Of a stretch of DNA of 64,000 nt, positions 42,250 to 51,105 are shown one piece after another. Made by a program: the position numbers and the translations under genes. Under the pieces are notes generated by a model that saw nothing but the letters and a program-made list of their open reading frames with translations, made no database searches and was not told the origin of the DNA. Location: positions 124,001 through 188,000 of the forward strand of contig NZ_BNCD01000014.1 in NCBI RefSeq assembly GCF_014656295.1, read 5' to 3'. Numbering within the stretch: the first letter of the stretch is position 1; each line of letters begins with the position of its first letter. This DNA comes from Streptomyces sulfonofaciens (GTDB lineage Bacteria; Actinomycetota; Actinomycetes; Streptomycetales; Streptomycetaceae).

Positions 42250-44498
42250 GCCGGCGTGTCCGGCGGGTCCATCACCAGCTCGGGGGTCATCGGGAGTTTC
42301 TCGATGCGGCGTCCGGTGGCGTGGAAGACGGCGTTCATGACCGCCGCGGCCGTGGCGACCTGGCCGACCTCGCCGACGCCCTTGACGCCGAGCGGGTTGA
42401 CGACGGTGTCGGTGACGTCCACGAACTCGACGGTGACGTCGGGCACGTCGGCGTTGACCGGCACCAGGTACTCGCCCAGGTTCCTGGCGCCCCAGCGCCC
42501 GAGGCGGGGGTCCATCTGGTTGCCTTCGAGCAGGGCCTGACTCATTCCCCAGAGCATGCCGCCCATGAGCTGGCTGCGGGCGAGCTTGGGGTTGAGCACG
42601 CGCCCGGGAGCGAAGACGCCGACCATCCGGCGCACCCGTACGAGCCCCAGCTCCGGGTCGACGGCCACCTCGACGAAGTGCGCCCCGAAGGTCAGCAGCC
42701 CGTGGGGGGTGTCCATGGGCGGGGGCGTCCAGCTACCGAGGGCCTCCGTCATGGTCAGGTGGTTGCGCCGCATCAACTCGGCATAGCTCTCCCCGGCGCC
42801 CGCCGTGTCGTCGAGGGACATGCGGCTGCCGTGGACCACCACGGCGGAGGGGTCCGCGCCGTGCAGCGGGGAGCCGGTGTCCGCCACGGCCATGGCGACC
42901 AGTTGGCGCCGCAGTTCGACCGCCGCGTTGTGCACCGCGGCACTGACCATGGAGGCCCCCATGGAGCCCACCGACGCGCTGGCGTTGGGCAGGTCGGTGT
43001 CGCCGGACTCGAACGTGACGTCGCGGATGTCCATGCCCAGCCCATCGGCGGCGACCTGCGTCATCACCGTGGTGCTGCCGGTGCCGAACTCCTGGGTGCC
43101 GCTCTGCATGACGGCGCTGCCGTCGGAGTAGATCCGCACGCGCGCCTGCTGGACGGGCATGAAGAAGGCCACGGGGTAGGCGGCCACGGACATGCCGGAG
43201 CCGATGAGCCAGTCACCCTCGCGCCGGGAGCGGGGCTCGGGATCGCGCTGCGCCCAGCCGAAGCGCCGCGCACCGGTGCGCAGGCATTCCTCGAGGCCGT
43301 CGCTGGACCAGGCGTTGCCCCGGTCGTCCACGGACGCGTGGTTGCGCAGGCGCAGTTCGACGGGGTCCACGCCGGTGGCGTAGGCGAGTTTGTCCATCGC
43401 CACTTCCAGGGTGGACACGCCCAGCGACTCCCCCGGGCAGCGCGTGAACGTGGGCGTCATGGTGTTGCCGCGGATCAGACGGTGGAAGCCGAGGTAGTTC
43501 TCGCACGCGTAGAGCTGGGTGGTGACACCGGTGGCGGGTTCGGCCCAGTCGTCGAAGGGCGAGGTGACCGACAGCTTCTCGTGGCGCACCGCGGTGAGGA
43601 GTCCGTCCTTCGTCGCGCCGAGCGAGACCCACTGCTCCTGCTCCTCCCGGTGGCCGTTGGAGGTGTAGGTCTGCGGCCGGGTCAGCGAGAGCCGGACCGG
43701 CCGCCGGACGTGCCGGGCCGCCATGGCGGCGAGTGTGACGTGGGGCCAGGTCAGCGCCTTGCCGCCGAAGCCGCCGCCGACGAACTCGGTGATGACCCTG
43801 ACGTGGGAGATCGGGACGCCCAGGAGGCTCGCGACGGTGAGCTGGCTGGCGCGGATGCCCATGGTCGAGTCGTACAGCGTCAGGTGCTCCCCGTACCAGA
43901 CTGCCGTGGTGGCGGACGGTTCGAGGGCGTTGTGGTGGTTCGCCGCGTAGTGGTGCGCCACGTCCACCCGTACCGGCGCCCGTGCCAGTGCGGTTACGAC
44001 GTCGCCCCGTTCGTTGCGCGCGGGCAGCAGACGCCCGAACAGCGTCTCCGCCTCGTAGGCCGCGGCCCGCCCCTCGTCGATCGTCGTCGTGGAGTCGGTG
44101 CGCTCGTAGGTGACGTCCAGCAGCGACGCGGCGTACTGGGCGCGTTCGTGGCTGTCGGCGATGACGATGGCGACGGGCTGCCCGGCGTAGTGGACGACGT
44201 CGTCCTGCATGGGGAAGAAGGTCTCGCCGGGGGCCGCGGTGCCAAGGAGCGAGGGGAGCAGGGGTGGTTGCGTCGCGATCCTGGACAGGTTCTCGTGGGT
44301 GAGGACGGAGAGCACCCCGTCCGCCGCACGTGTCCGCTCCTCGCCGATCGCGGTGACCCGCCCGCTGGGGATGTCCGCGCCGACGACGGCGGCGTGCACG
44401 AGGCCCGGTAGTACGATCTCGGCGGTGTAGCGGGCCGCTCCTGTGACCTTACACCGGCCGTCGACCCGGTTGACGGGTCTGCCCACGGCAGTGCTCAT
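42246..44498 (-). CDS. Xanthine dehydrogenase family molybdopterin-binding subunit (PaoC-like)
   Basis: A 750-residue Moco subunit of the xanthine-oxidase family. GRCKVTGAARYTAEI is the domain start; VGGGFGGKA and TFTRCPGESLG are cofactor-binding loops; GTQEFGTGSTTVMTQVAADGLG is the Q-loop region; GVKGVGEVGQ near the C-terminus holds the catalytic base, Glu710. The length is close to E. coli PaoC (about 730). With the FAD and 2Fe-2S genes upstream it forms a heterotrimer, probably an aldehyde oxidoreductase. It has no Tat signal. The start overlaps the FAD-subunit stop by one base (TGATG). Confidence 0.93.
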   Translation of the reverse strand: MSTAVGRPVNRVDGRCKVTGAARYTAEIVLPGLVHAAVVGADIPSGRVTAIGEERTRAADGVLSVLTHENLSRIATQPPLLPSLLGTAAPGETFFPMQDDVVHYAGQPVAIVIADSHERAQYAASLLDVTYERTDSTTTIDEGRAAAYEAETLFGRLLPARNERGDVVTALARAPVRVDVAHHYAANHHNALEPSATTAVWYGEHLTLYDSTMGIRASQLTVASLLGVPISHVRVITEFVGGGFGGKALTWPHVTLAAMAARHVRRPVRLSLTRPQTYTSNGHREEQEQWVSLGATKDGLLTAVRHEKLSVTSPFDDWAEPATGVTTQLYACENYLGFHRLIRGNTMTPTFTRCPGESLGVSTLEVAMDKLAYATGVDPVELRLRNHASVDDRGNAWSSDGLEECLRTGARRFGWAQRDPEPRSRREGDWLIGSGMSVAAYPVAFFMPVQQARVRIYSDGSAVMQSGTQEFGTGSTTVMTQVAADGLGMDIRDVTFESGDTDLPNASASVGSMGASMVSAAVHNAAVELRRQLVAMAVADTGSPLHGADPSAVVVHGSRMSLDDTAGAGESYAELMRRNHLTMTEALGSWTPPPMDTPHGLLTFGAHFVEVAVDPELGLVRVRRMVGVFAPGRVLNPKLARSQLMGGMLWGMSQALLEGNQMDPRLGRWGARNLGEYLVPVNADVPDVTVEFVDVTDTVVNPLGVKGVGEVGQVATAAAVMNAVFHATGRRIEKLPMTPELVMDPPDTPA

Positions 44499-45487
44499 CA
44501 CGCGCCTCCGTTCATGGCCCGGGTCAGGGCACGCACCATCGCCCGCTGCGCCATCGGCACTTTGAACGCGTTGTACCTGCGGGGGCTCGCGGGTTCCAGC
44601 TCGTGCGCGGCGGCGTTCGCGAACGCCTGCGGGGTCGCCGGACCGCCCGTCAGTGCGACCTCGGCACGGCGGGCCCGCCACGGTTTCGTCCCCACCCCGC
44701 CGAGGGCCAGGCGCACATCGGCGACCCGTCCCTCGCGTACCTCGATCGCGGCCGCGACCGAGACCAGGGCGAACTCGTAGGACTGGCGGTCGCGGAACTT
44801 CAGATAGAGCGAGCGCCGGGCCGACGGCGCCGGCGGTACCTCGATCCCCACGATGAGCTCCCCGTGTTCCAGGGGGTGCTCCACGTCGGGCGAGGCCCCC
44901 GGAAGGAGGTAGAAGTCGTCGATGGGGATGCTCCGCGCGCCGGACGGCCCGACGGTGTGCACGATCGCGTCGAACGCGACCATCGCGACTCCCGCGTCGG
45001 AGGGGTGGGTGGCGATGCACTGCTCGCTGGTGCCCAGCACCGCATGGCCGCGGTTGAGGCCGTCCAGGGCCGAGCAGCCCGTCCCCGGCTCGCGTTTGTT
45101 GCACGGGGAGACGGCGTCGCGGAAGTAGGCGCAGCGCGTGCGCTGGCAGAGGTTGCCTCCCATCGAGGCCATGTTGCGCAGTTGCTCCGAGGCGCCCAGG
45201 AGCAGTGACTGGGAGAGCGCCGGGAAGTTGTACGTGACCTCGGGGCTGCGCGCGACGTCGGACATCCTCGCCAGCGCCCCGATCCGCAGACCGCCGTCGT
45301 TCGTGTACGCGATCTCCTTCAGCGGCAGGGAGTTGATGTCCACCAGTACGTCGGGCCGGCTCACACCGAGCCGGATGAGGTCGACCTCCGTGGTGCCGCC
45401 GGCGAGGAACGTGCTCGTGGCATCGGCACCGACCGCGGCGACGGCGGTGTCGACGGTGCTCACACGTGTGTAGCCGAGAGGTCGCAT
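44498..45487 (-). CDS. FAD-binding subunit of the molybdenum hydroxylase (PaoB-like)
   Basis: A 329-residue FAD subunit. TFLAGGTTEVDLIRLGV is the FAD-binding glycine loop, followed by ALARMSDVA and ASEQLRNMASMGGNLCQRTRCAYFRD. Four cysteines (114, 119, 129 and 138) lie in an inserted loop, as in E. coli PaoB, where they carry an extra 4Fe-4S cluster; most CutM-type proteins lack these. It therefore looks PaoABC-like rather than xanthine- or CO-dehydrogenase-like. It is located directly after the 2Fe-2S gene (TGA then ATG) and before the Moco gene. Electron acceptor unknown. Confidence 0.92.
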   Translation of the reverse strand: MRPLGYTRVSTVDTAVAAVGADATSTFLAGGTTEVDLIRLGVSRPDVLVDINSLPLKEIAYTNDGGLRIGALARMSDVARSPEVTYNFPALSQSLLLGASEQLRNMASMGGNLCQRTRCAYFRDAVSPCNKREPGTGCSALDGLNRGHAVLGTSEQCIATHPSDAGVAMVAFDAIVHTVGPSGARSIPIDDFYLLPGASPDVEHPLEHGELIVGIEVPPAPSARRSLYLKFRDRQSYEFALVSVAAAIEVREGRVADVRLALGGVGTKPWRARRAEVALTGGPATPQAFANAAAHELEPASPRRYNAFKVPMAQRAMVRALTRAMNGGA

Positions 45488-45488
45488 A

Positions 45489-45986
45489 TCAGGCCCGCCC
45501 ACTCGTTTCGAGATCCGCGTCACGGACTTCACGGATTGCCGCCCGGATATTCGGATACGCCGCGCAGCGGCAGATGTTGCCGCTCATGTATTCGGCGATT
45601 TCATCGTCCGTTTCCGCGCCGCCGTCCCTGAGCAGAGCCACTGCGGACATGATCTGCCCCGATGTGCAGTAGCCGCACTGGAAGGCATCGTGCTCGATGA
45701 ACGCACGCTGCACCGGGTGCAGGCCGTCGGCGGGAGCGATCCCCTCGATCGTGGTGATCTCCCGGTCCTCGCACGCCACCGCCAGCGTCAAGCACGCCAG
45801 TACCGGACGGCCCTGGACCCATACCGTGCAGGCACCGCAGGTTCCCTGGTCACACCCCTTCTTGGAGCCGGTGAGGCCCAGGTGGTCGCGCAGGGCGTCC
45901 AGGAGGCTGACGCGGGGTTCCAGGCCGATCTCGTGGAGATCACCGTTGACCCTCATGGACACCGGGGCACATCCTGGTCCGCTCAC
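45489..45986 (-). CDS. 2Fe-2S iron-sulfur subunit of the molybdenum hydroxylase (PaoA-like)
   Basis: A 165-residue subunit with both clusters intact: plant-ferredoxin-type Cys45, Cys50, Cys53 and Cys65 (GCDQGTCGAC...LAC) and the C-terminal helical cluster Cys104, Cys107, Cys139 and Cys141 (QCGYC...NICRC). E. coli PaoA has a Tat signal; this protein lacks one, so the enzyme is cytoplasmic. GGAAAG nine bases before the GTG sets the start. It is first in the operon 2Fe-2S, FAD, Moco, membrane protein. A MocA-like Moco maturation gene is not in the window. Confidence 0.94.
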   Translation of the reverse strand: MSGPGCAPVSMRVNGDLHEIGLEPRVSLLDALRDHLGLTGSKKGCDQGTCGACTVWVQGRPVLACLTLAVACEDREITTIEGIAPADGLHPVQRAFIEHDAFQCGYCTSGQIMSAVALLRDGGAETDDEIAEYMSGNICRCAAYPNIRAAIREVRDADLETSGRA

Positions 45987-46518
45987 GGCTGACTACTTTC
46001 CCTGTGTGGTGGTAAGGACCCCTACTGGATTGCCCGAGGTCGGCCGCCCGCCCCGAATGCGGCCGACCAGGAGGGCTTTCGCGGTATGAATTCTCCACCC
46101 CGAAAGTACGGTCGCACGTTCCGACACCCGCGACACGGAAGAATACCGATCGGTGGACAGCCGCTCTGTGCGGGCTCGGAACCACTGACCGCAACCGCCG
46201 TGGAATTCCGTCCGACGGCCGAAGGGGACACCGCCCGGAGCCGCCCACAAGGTGGAGCGGCGACCCGGGCGGCGCCGGTCCGGCGCACGGCCCCGGTGAG
46301 CCGGAGGGGTGATGCCGGTGGGGATCGATCCGATGGCCCGCGGGGACGACCCCGCGGACGGAGGGGCGCGGCCCCGGTCAGCCGCAGGGGGCGGGGCCGG
46401 AGCCGGGCCGGCGCCCGGTCCGGGGCATCGGATCGGGCGGGGCAGGGCGGCCGGGTCCGACGGCCACCCGGCGCGGGGCCCGAAGGCCCGGTCCGAGGGC
46501 CGCCGTGAGCCCCGGGGA
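45987..46518. promoter_or_regulatory. Non-coding region carrying the molybdenum hydroxylase promoter
   Basis: No supported gene in 532 bp. On the minus strand, the segment near 46000-46120 is AT-richer and precedes the 2Fe-2S gene, so it should carry the promoter. GGTGGTAAGGACC (46009-46021, plus strand) resembles half of the 21-bp motif found further right, but the spacing is one base off. The rest is GC-rich filler. Confidence 0.4.
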
Positions 46519-47478
46519 TCAGGTGTTCTTGAACTCCTCGATGGCCCCGCGCATCGTCTCCTGCAGCGCTTCGCTCCCGTAGTGCCCGCTGTCCTCGATG
46601 ATGTGGAGCCGCGCCTTCGGCCACACCTTCGCCAGCTCCCACACCGTCTGCACCGGGCAGCCCATGTCGTGCCGTCCGTGCACGAGCACCGCGGGGATCC
46701 CGGCCAGCCTGTGGGCGTTCCGCAGCAACTGGTTCTCCTCCAGCCAGGCGCCGTTGCCGAAGACATGGGCGCAGATCCGTACGAACGCGATCCGCGCGTC
46801 GACCTCGCGAGCGCTGTACATGCCCGGCACGCCGTTGGGCTCGCCCGAGACGACCGCGTCCTCCCAGGCGAGCCAGTCGGCGGCGGCCTTCTCGCGGACC
46901 GCCCGGTCGGGGTTCTCCATCAGGCGCGCGTACGCCGCCAACAGGTCCCCGTCCCGCTCGTGCTCGGGCACACCGTCGCGGAACCGGTCCCACGCCTCGG
47001 GGTGGAACCGCCCGGCGCCCCGGTAGAGCCAGTCGAGCTCGGCGCGGGTGCTCGTCATCACCGACTGGATGACGATCTCGCTGACCCGGTCGGGGTGCTG
47101 TTGCGCGTAGGCCAGGATGAGTGTCGTGCCCCAGGAGGCGCCGTTCAGCAGCCACTTCTCGACGCCGAGGTGCTCGCGCAGCCGCTCCATGTCAGCTATC
47201 AGATGCTGTGTGGTGTTCAGGCTCATGTCCGCCGCCGGGTCGCAGGCGTGCGGGGTGCTGCGACCGCAGTTGCGCTGGTCGAAGCGGATGACGCGGTAGC
47301 GCTCGGGGTCCCAGGCCCGCGTCGGCCGCCGCGGTGCGCCGCTCCCCGGCCCTCCGTGTACGTGCAGGGCGGGCTTGCCCCCGGGGTTGCCGAGCTGTTC
47401 GTAGTAGATGCGGTTGCCGTCTCCGGCGTCGAGCCATCCGTGGTCGTAGGGGCTGGTCGGGGGGTAGAGATCCACCAT
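46519..47478 (-). CDS. pip: Proline iminopeptidase (prolyl aminopeptidase)
   Basis: A 319-residue alpha/beta hydrolase (S33) that removes N-terminal proline from peptides in the cytosol. Family marks: YDHGWLDAGDGNRIYYEQLGNPGGKPALHVHGGPGSG (the HGGPG oxyanion motif), RFDQRNCGRSTPH, NGASWGTTLILAYAQ (GxSxG, nucleophile Ser in GASWG), GRHDMGCPV with the acid and DSGHYG with the His. The length is standard. The ATG at 47478 lies 28 bases after AAGGGAAAT-type sequence without a strong ribosome site. It is alone, facing left. Confident family assignment. Confidence 0.95.
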   Translation of the reverse strand: MVDLYPPTSPYDHGWLDAGDGNRIYYEQLGNPGGKPALHVHGGPGSGAPRRPTRAWDPERYRVIRFDQRNCGRSTPHACDPAADMSLNTTQHLIADMERLREHLGVEKWLLNGASWGTTLILAYAQQHPDRVSEIVIQSVMTSTRAELDWLYRGAGRFHPEAWDRFRDGVPEHERDGDLLAAYARLMENPDRAVREKAAADWLAWEDAVVSGEPNGVPGMYSAREVDARIAFVRICAHVFGNGAWLEENQLLRNAHRLAGIPAVLVHGRHDMGCPVQTVWELAKVWPKARLHIIEDSGHYGSEALQETMRGAIEEFKNT

Positions 47479-47729
47479 GACGGGCGATCCTACGGCGTGA
47501 CGGCGGTCGGGCTCCGGGATTTCCCTTCCCCGCCGAAGCGCCGCGGCGGCATGGTGGTTGAGCCGTGGCGGGCGAGCGGATCCACGGCCCGCCGGGGCCG
47601 CCCGCCCCCGCTCGGCCGGGGCCGGGCGGCGAGCAGGGCCGTCCGGCCCCGGCCGCGTCCGGTGTCGAAGGCGCGCGGGCGGAGGGGCGCGGGCCCGCAC
47701 CCCGGGCCCGGTGTCGCGGCGGACGGGGT

Positions 47730-48092
47730 TCAGCTCGCGGGCCGCACCCGGTAGCTCACCGCGGGGTAGGGGAAGTCGTCCGCGTGCAGGCTGCCCAGGA
47801 CGTAGTACAGGTCACTGGAGGTACCGGGCGCACCGGTACGGCAGTCGGAGTTGAAGTACACGTTGACGTAGTCGACGGCGTAGTCGAGGCCGGACAGGGC
47901 GGGCTCCGCAAGGTTGTGGCAGGTGCCGGGGTCGTCCAGGGACGCGGGGGTCCGGCTGCCCGACTGGCCGGTGCCCGAGTAGAAGAAGACATCGCCGACG
48001 TCGGCCGCCGTGGCGGACCCCGCCCCGCCCGCGAGGGCGAGCAGCGCGGCGGCCGTGGCGGCGGTGGCGAGCTTCCTGGTGCGTCTGGTCAT
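47730..48092 (-). CDS. Small secreted protein, beta/gamma-crystallin or I36-inhibitor-like
   Basis: A 120-residue exported protein. Sec signal: KLATAATAAALLALAGGAGSATA, cleavage near residue 29. The mature 90 residues contain DVFFYSGTGQSGS, CHNLAEPAL, VNVYFNSDC and AVSYRV, which recall the crystallin-like fold of Streptomyces I36 peptidase inhibitors, with two cysteines likely bridged. GAGGA five bases before the ATG is a good ribosome site. Without an alignment the fold is only suggestive; it may be an inhibitor, a spore- or surface-associated protein or something unrelated. Monocistronic. Confidence 0.6.
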   Translation of the reverse strand: MTRRTRKLATAATAAALLALAGGAGSATAADVGDVFFYSGTGQSGSRTPASLDDPGTCHNLAEPALSGLDYAVDYVNVYFNSDCRTGAPGTSSDLYYVLGSLHADDFPYPAVSYRVRPAS

Positions 48093-48302
48093 GGGGGTCC
48101 TCACGCGGTAGACGGACGGGCAGGGTGCCCGCGTCCTTGCGGGCACCGGACAGCGCTGCGTCGCCCTCCGGCGGCAGCACCGAATACTTGCACCTTCAAT
48201 CACATCGCGGAAGGGCGGAAAACGGCCACCGTCACCCACTCCGGCCGTCGCGTCCAGCAGGCCGCCCCCGCCCCCGGGGCGGCCCGTGCGACGCGCGACG
48301 GA

Positions 48303-49295
48303 TCAGATGACCGCGGCTTCGGTTGACTCCGGCGCGAACAGTTCCTCGGGCGTCCACAGCCGCTCGGAGAGGCCCTGCTCGTGGTGGTAGCGCAGGAAGG
48401 TGGCCAGCGTCTTGTGGTTGTCCTTCAGGCCGTAGCTCCAGTAGTCGTCGCCGAGGAGGGTGCGCGCCTCCTCAAGCTGTGGGGTGAGCCAGGGCAGCAT
48501 GAAGCGCAGCGCCGAGGTGTCGTAGAGGTTGGCGTACGCCTCGTCCTTCGCCCTCAGCAGGGCCTTGTAGAGGGACTGGGCGGCCCAGGGGTGCCGGTCG
48601 TAGACGTCGCGCCGCACCACGACCACATGCATGATCGGGAAGATCCCCGTCGCGGCGTAGTACTCCTTCTCGCTGGCCACCACGTCCGGGAACACCCGCC
48701 GTACCCGGGGGTCCCGGGCGGCGAACGGGCCGGGGATGCGGGGCGTGCAGAGCGCGTCGATCTCACCGTCGGCGAGCATCGCGGACAGCGTCCTGCCCTC
48801 CGGTGCACGGCTGATCCTGACGGAGTCCGGCAGGTCCACGGTGGCCTTCTCGATCCGCCCGGTGCTCTCCTGCCCGCCGGTGACGTGACTGACCGAGTCG
48901 AAGGGCACCCCGTACTGGTCGCCGAGGATGCCGCGCATCCACACACAGGCGGTGAGCTGGTACTCCGGTGTGCCCACCACCTTGCCGCGCAGGTCCTCGG
49001 GCGAGGAGATGCCCGCGGCGGTGTTGCAGTACAGCGAGCCGTGCCGGAACATCCGCGAGGTGAAGACGGGCAGCGCCACGAACGGCGAGGGATCGGCGCG
49101 CAGCGACACCACGTAGGAGGACAGCGACATCTCCGCCACCTCGAACTCCTGGTGGCGCATCATCCGGAAGAAGGTCTCCTCCACCGGCAGCCGAAGGTAC
49201 GTGAGGTCGATGCCGTCGGGCCGCACCGTGCCCTCCTCCAGGGCGCGGGTGCGGTCGTAGTCGCCGCAGGCGAACGTCAGGTGCAGTCGGGCCAC
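48303..49295 (-). CDS. 4,5-dihydroxyphthalate decarboxylase-like protein (copy 1)
   Basis: A 330-residue protein of the periplasmic-binding-fold family that includes 4,5-dihydroxyphthalate decarboxylase (Pht5) and many proteins labelled ABC substrate-binding. ACGDYDRTRALEEGTVRPDGIDLTYL is the Pht5-type start, then FEVAEMSLSSYVVSL, PVFTSRMFRHGSLYCN and EDLRGKVVGTPEYQLTACVWMRGIL. No signal peptide or lipobox and no ABC genes nearby, so a cytosolic decarboxylase is favoured. It is last in the ADH-LigK-LigJ operon and starts five bases after LigJ ends. In a phthalate route it would yield protocatechuate; substrate unproven. Confidence 0.8.
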   Translation of the reverse strand: MARLHLTFACGDYDRTRALEEGTVRPDGIDLTYLRLPVEETFFRMMRHQEFEVAEMSLSSYVVSLRADPSPFVALPVFTSRMFRHGSLYCNTAAGISSPEDLRGKVVGTPEYQLTACVWMRGILGDQYGVPFDSVSHVTGGQESTGRIEKATVDLPDSVRISRAPEGRTLSAMLADGEIDALCTPRIPGPFAARDPRVRRVFPDVVASEKEYYAATGIFPIMHVVVVRRDVYDRHPWAAQSLYKALLRAKDEAYANLYDTSALRFMLPWLTPQLEEARTLLGDDYWSYGLKDNHKTLATFLRYHHEQGLSERLWTPEELFAPESTEAAVI

Positions 49296-49300
49296 GGGTA

Positions 49301-50323
49301 CTACCTGCCTTCCGAGGTCAGTCGTGCGTCCAGGCGCGGGTAGACACGCCGGGCATTGGTCTCGAACACCTTGCGGCGCTGCTCCTCACCGAGCGGCACG
49401 CGGTCGACGTAGTGCTTGGTGTCGTCCCAGGCGCGGCCGGTGTCGGGGTTGGTGCCGCGCACGGCGCCCAGCATCTCCGAGGCGAAGAGGATGTTGTCGG
49501 TCGGGACGACCTCGTGCAGCAGGTCGATGCCCGGCTGGTGGTAGACGCAGGTGTCGAAGAAGACGTTGTCCATCAGGTGCTCGGCCGGGTCGGGCCGGCC
49601 GAGCCGGGTGGCGAGGCCCCGGTACCGGCCCCAGTGGTAGGGCACCGCGCCACCGCCGTGCGGCAGGACGAACCGCAGCCCCGGGAACCTGTCGAACAGG
49701 TCGGTCTGGACGAACTGCATGAACGCCGAGGTGTCCGCGTTCAGGTAGTGCGCGCCCAGGGCGTGGAAGTTCGGGTTGCAGGACGCCGAGACGTGCACCA
49801 TCGCGGGGACGTCCAGCTCCACCATCGCCTCGTACAGCGGGAACCAGTACGGGTCGGTGAGCGGCGGCGACGTCCAGTGGCCGCCGGACGGGTCCGGGTT
49901 GAGGTTGCATCCGACGAAGCCCAGCTCCTCGACGCACCTGCGCAGTTCGGCGACCGCGGCGTCGAGGGACCCGCCGGCGGTCTGCGGCAGTTGGCAGACC
50001 GGTGCGAAGTGCCGCGGGAACAGCTCGCTCACCCGGTGCACCAGGTCGTTGCAGACCCTTGCCCAGGCGCGGGCGGTGGCCGGGTCGGGCACGTGGTGGG
50101 CCATCCCCGACGCCCTCGGGGAGAACAGCATCAGATCGCCGCCGCGCTCACGCAGCAGCCGCAACTGGTTGCCCTCGACGCTCTCCCGGAGCTCGTCGTC
50201 GCCGATGGCGGCCTGCTGCGGCACCGGCAGGGAGGCGTCGTCGAGCCGGGCGAGCTGCGCGTCGCGGAACGCCTGGTGCTGCGGTGGCGTGGTGGTGTAG
50301 TGGCCGTGGCAGTCAATGATCAT
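49301..50323 (-). CDS. ligJ: 4-oxalomesaconate hydratase (LigJ-type amidohydrolase)
   Basis: A 340-residue member of the metal-dependent amidohydrolase superfamily. The start MIIDCHGHYTTTPPQHQAFRDAQ, with His6 and His8 as metal ligands, is the LigJ signature. It continues GDLMLFSPRASGMAHHV, GFVGCNLNPDPSGGHW, MVHVSASCNPNFHALGAHYLN and ILFASEMLGAVRGTNPDTG. LigJ hydrates 4-oxalomesaconate to 4-carboxy-4-hydroxy-2-oxoadipate in the protocatechuate 4,5-cleavage and gallate pathways. The adjacent LigK-type aldolase performs the next step, which strengthens the call. Amide hydrolase alternatives in the family are less likely given these motifs. Confidence 0.87.
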   Translation of the reverse strand: MIIDCHGHYTTTPPQHQAFRDAQLARLDDASLPVPQQAAIGDDELRESVEGNQLRLLRERGGDLMLFSPRASGMAHHVPDPATARAWARVCNDLVHRVSELFPRHFAPVCQLPQTAGGSLDAAVAELRRCVEELGFVGCNLNPDPSGGHWTSPPLTDPYWFPLYEAMVELDVPAMVHVSASCNPNFHALGAHYLNADTSAFMQFVQTDLFDRFPGLRFVLPHGGGAVPYHWGRYRGLATRLGRPDPAEHLMDNVFFDTCVYHQPGIDLLHEVVPTDNILFASEMLGAVRGTNPDTGRAWDDTKHYVDRVPLGEEQRRKVFETNARRVYPRLDARLTSEGR

Positions 50324-50412
50324 TGAAGCGTGGTCCTCGCTGTGGGATGCGGGGCGGTGTGCCGGGCGCGGGCGCGCGGCGCCGGGTGGGTGGGCACGGC
50401 CGCCCCGCCGGT

Positions 50413-51105
50413 TCAGGCGCCGTTCGGGTCCCGGTCGACGTAGGTGAGTCCCTTGCGGGCGAGCCGGTCGCGCATCGCGTTGACGTCCAGGCCGAGTTCA
50501 CCGCGTGCGTAGCGCTCGCGCGAGGCGGCCTCCTTCGCCTCCCTGGCCCGGGACGCCTCGAGGACGCGGTCCGCCGCCCGCCGGGGCACGGTCACCACTC
50601 CGTCGTCGTCCGCGATGACGACGTCACCGGGCTCGATCCGCTGCCCGGCGCACACCAGCGCGGTGTTGACGTCGCCCAGGGTCTCCTTCACGGTCCCGAA
50701 CGCCGAGACGTGCCGCGCCCAGACGGGGAAGCCCATCGCCTTCAGCTCGGCCACGTCCCGGCATCCCGCGTCGATCACCACACCGCGCACGCCGCGGGCC
50801 GCCACCGAGGTGGCGAGCAGCTCGCCGAAGTAGCCGGCTTCGGAGGGGGAGGTGGGGGCGACCACGAGGATGTCGCCCTCCTGGCACTGCTCGACCGCGA
50901 CGTGGATCATCCAGTTGTCGCCGGGCGGCACGCTCACGGTGACGGCCGTGCCCGCGGTGTGCGCACCGGCGTAGACCGGGCGCAGGGCGGGGTCGAGCAG
51001 TCCGGTGCGGCCCTGCGCTTCGTGGACGGTGGCGACGCCGAAGGCGCCGAGTGCGTCGGCCGTGGCACGGTCGGTGCGCGCGATGTTGCGGACGACGATG
51101 CTCAT
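50413..51105 (-). CDS. ligK: 4-carboxy-4-hydroxy-2-oxoadipate aldolase-like (LigK/RraA family)
   Basis: A 230-residue class II aldolase of the RraA-like fold. VATVHEAQGRTGLLDPALRPVYAGAHTAGTAVTV is the family start; GDILVVAPTSPSEAGYFGELLATSVAARGVRGVVIDAGCRDVAEL holds the metal site with Arg and Asp (GCRD). PVWARHVSAFGTVKETLG and EPGDVVIADDDGVVTVP complete it. LigK splits 4-carboxy-4-hydroxy-2-oxoadipate to pyruvate and oxaloacetate and also decarboxylates oxaloacetate. It overlaps the dehydrogenase gene (ATGA) and precedes ligJ. The role follows from family plus LigJ linkage; a plain RraA-like function is the alternative. Confidence 0.85.
   Translation of the reverse strand: MSIVVRNIARTDRATADALGAFGVATVHEAQGRTGLLDPALRPVYAGAHTAGTAVTVSVPPGDNWMIHVAVEQCQEGDILVVAPTSPSEAGYFGELLATSVAARGVRGVVIDAGCRDVAELKAMGFPVWARHVSAFGTVKETLGDVNTALVCAGQRIEPGDVVIADDDGVVTVPRRAADRVLEASRAREAKEAASRERYARGELGLDVNAMRDRLARKGLTYVDRDPNGA

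Noticed and set aside
46009..46040. A sixth copy of the 21-bp catabolic operator before the molybdenum hydroxylase operon
   Set aside because: GGTAAGGACC matches one half, but the spacing is one base too long and the right half is not conserved.
46086..46508. A 140-codon plus-strand frame in the gap before pip
   Set aside because: Over half the residues are Arg, Gly, Pro or Ala, with no ribosome site or family resemblance.
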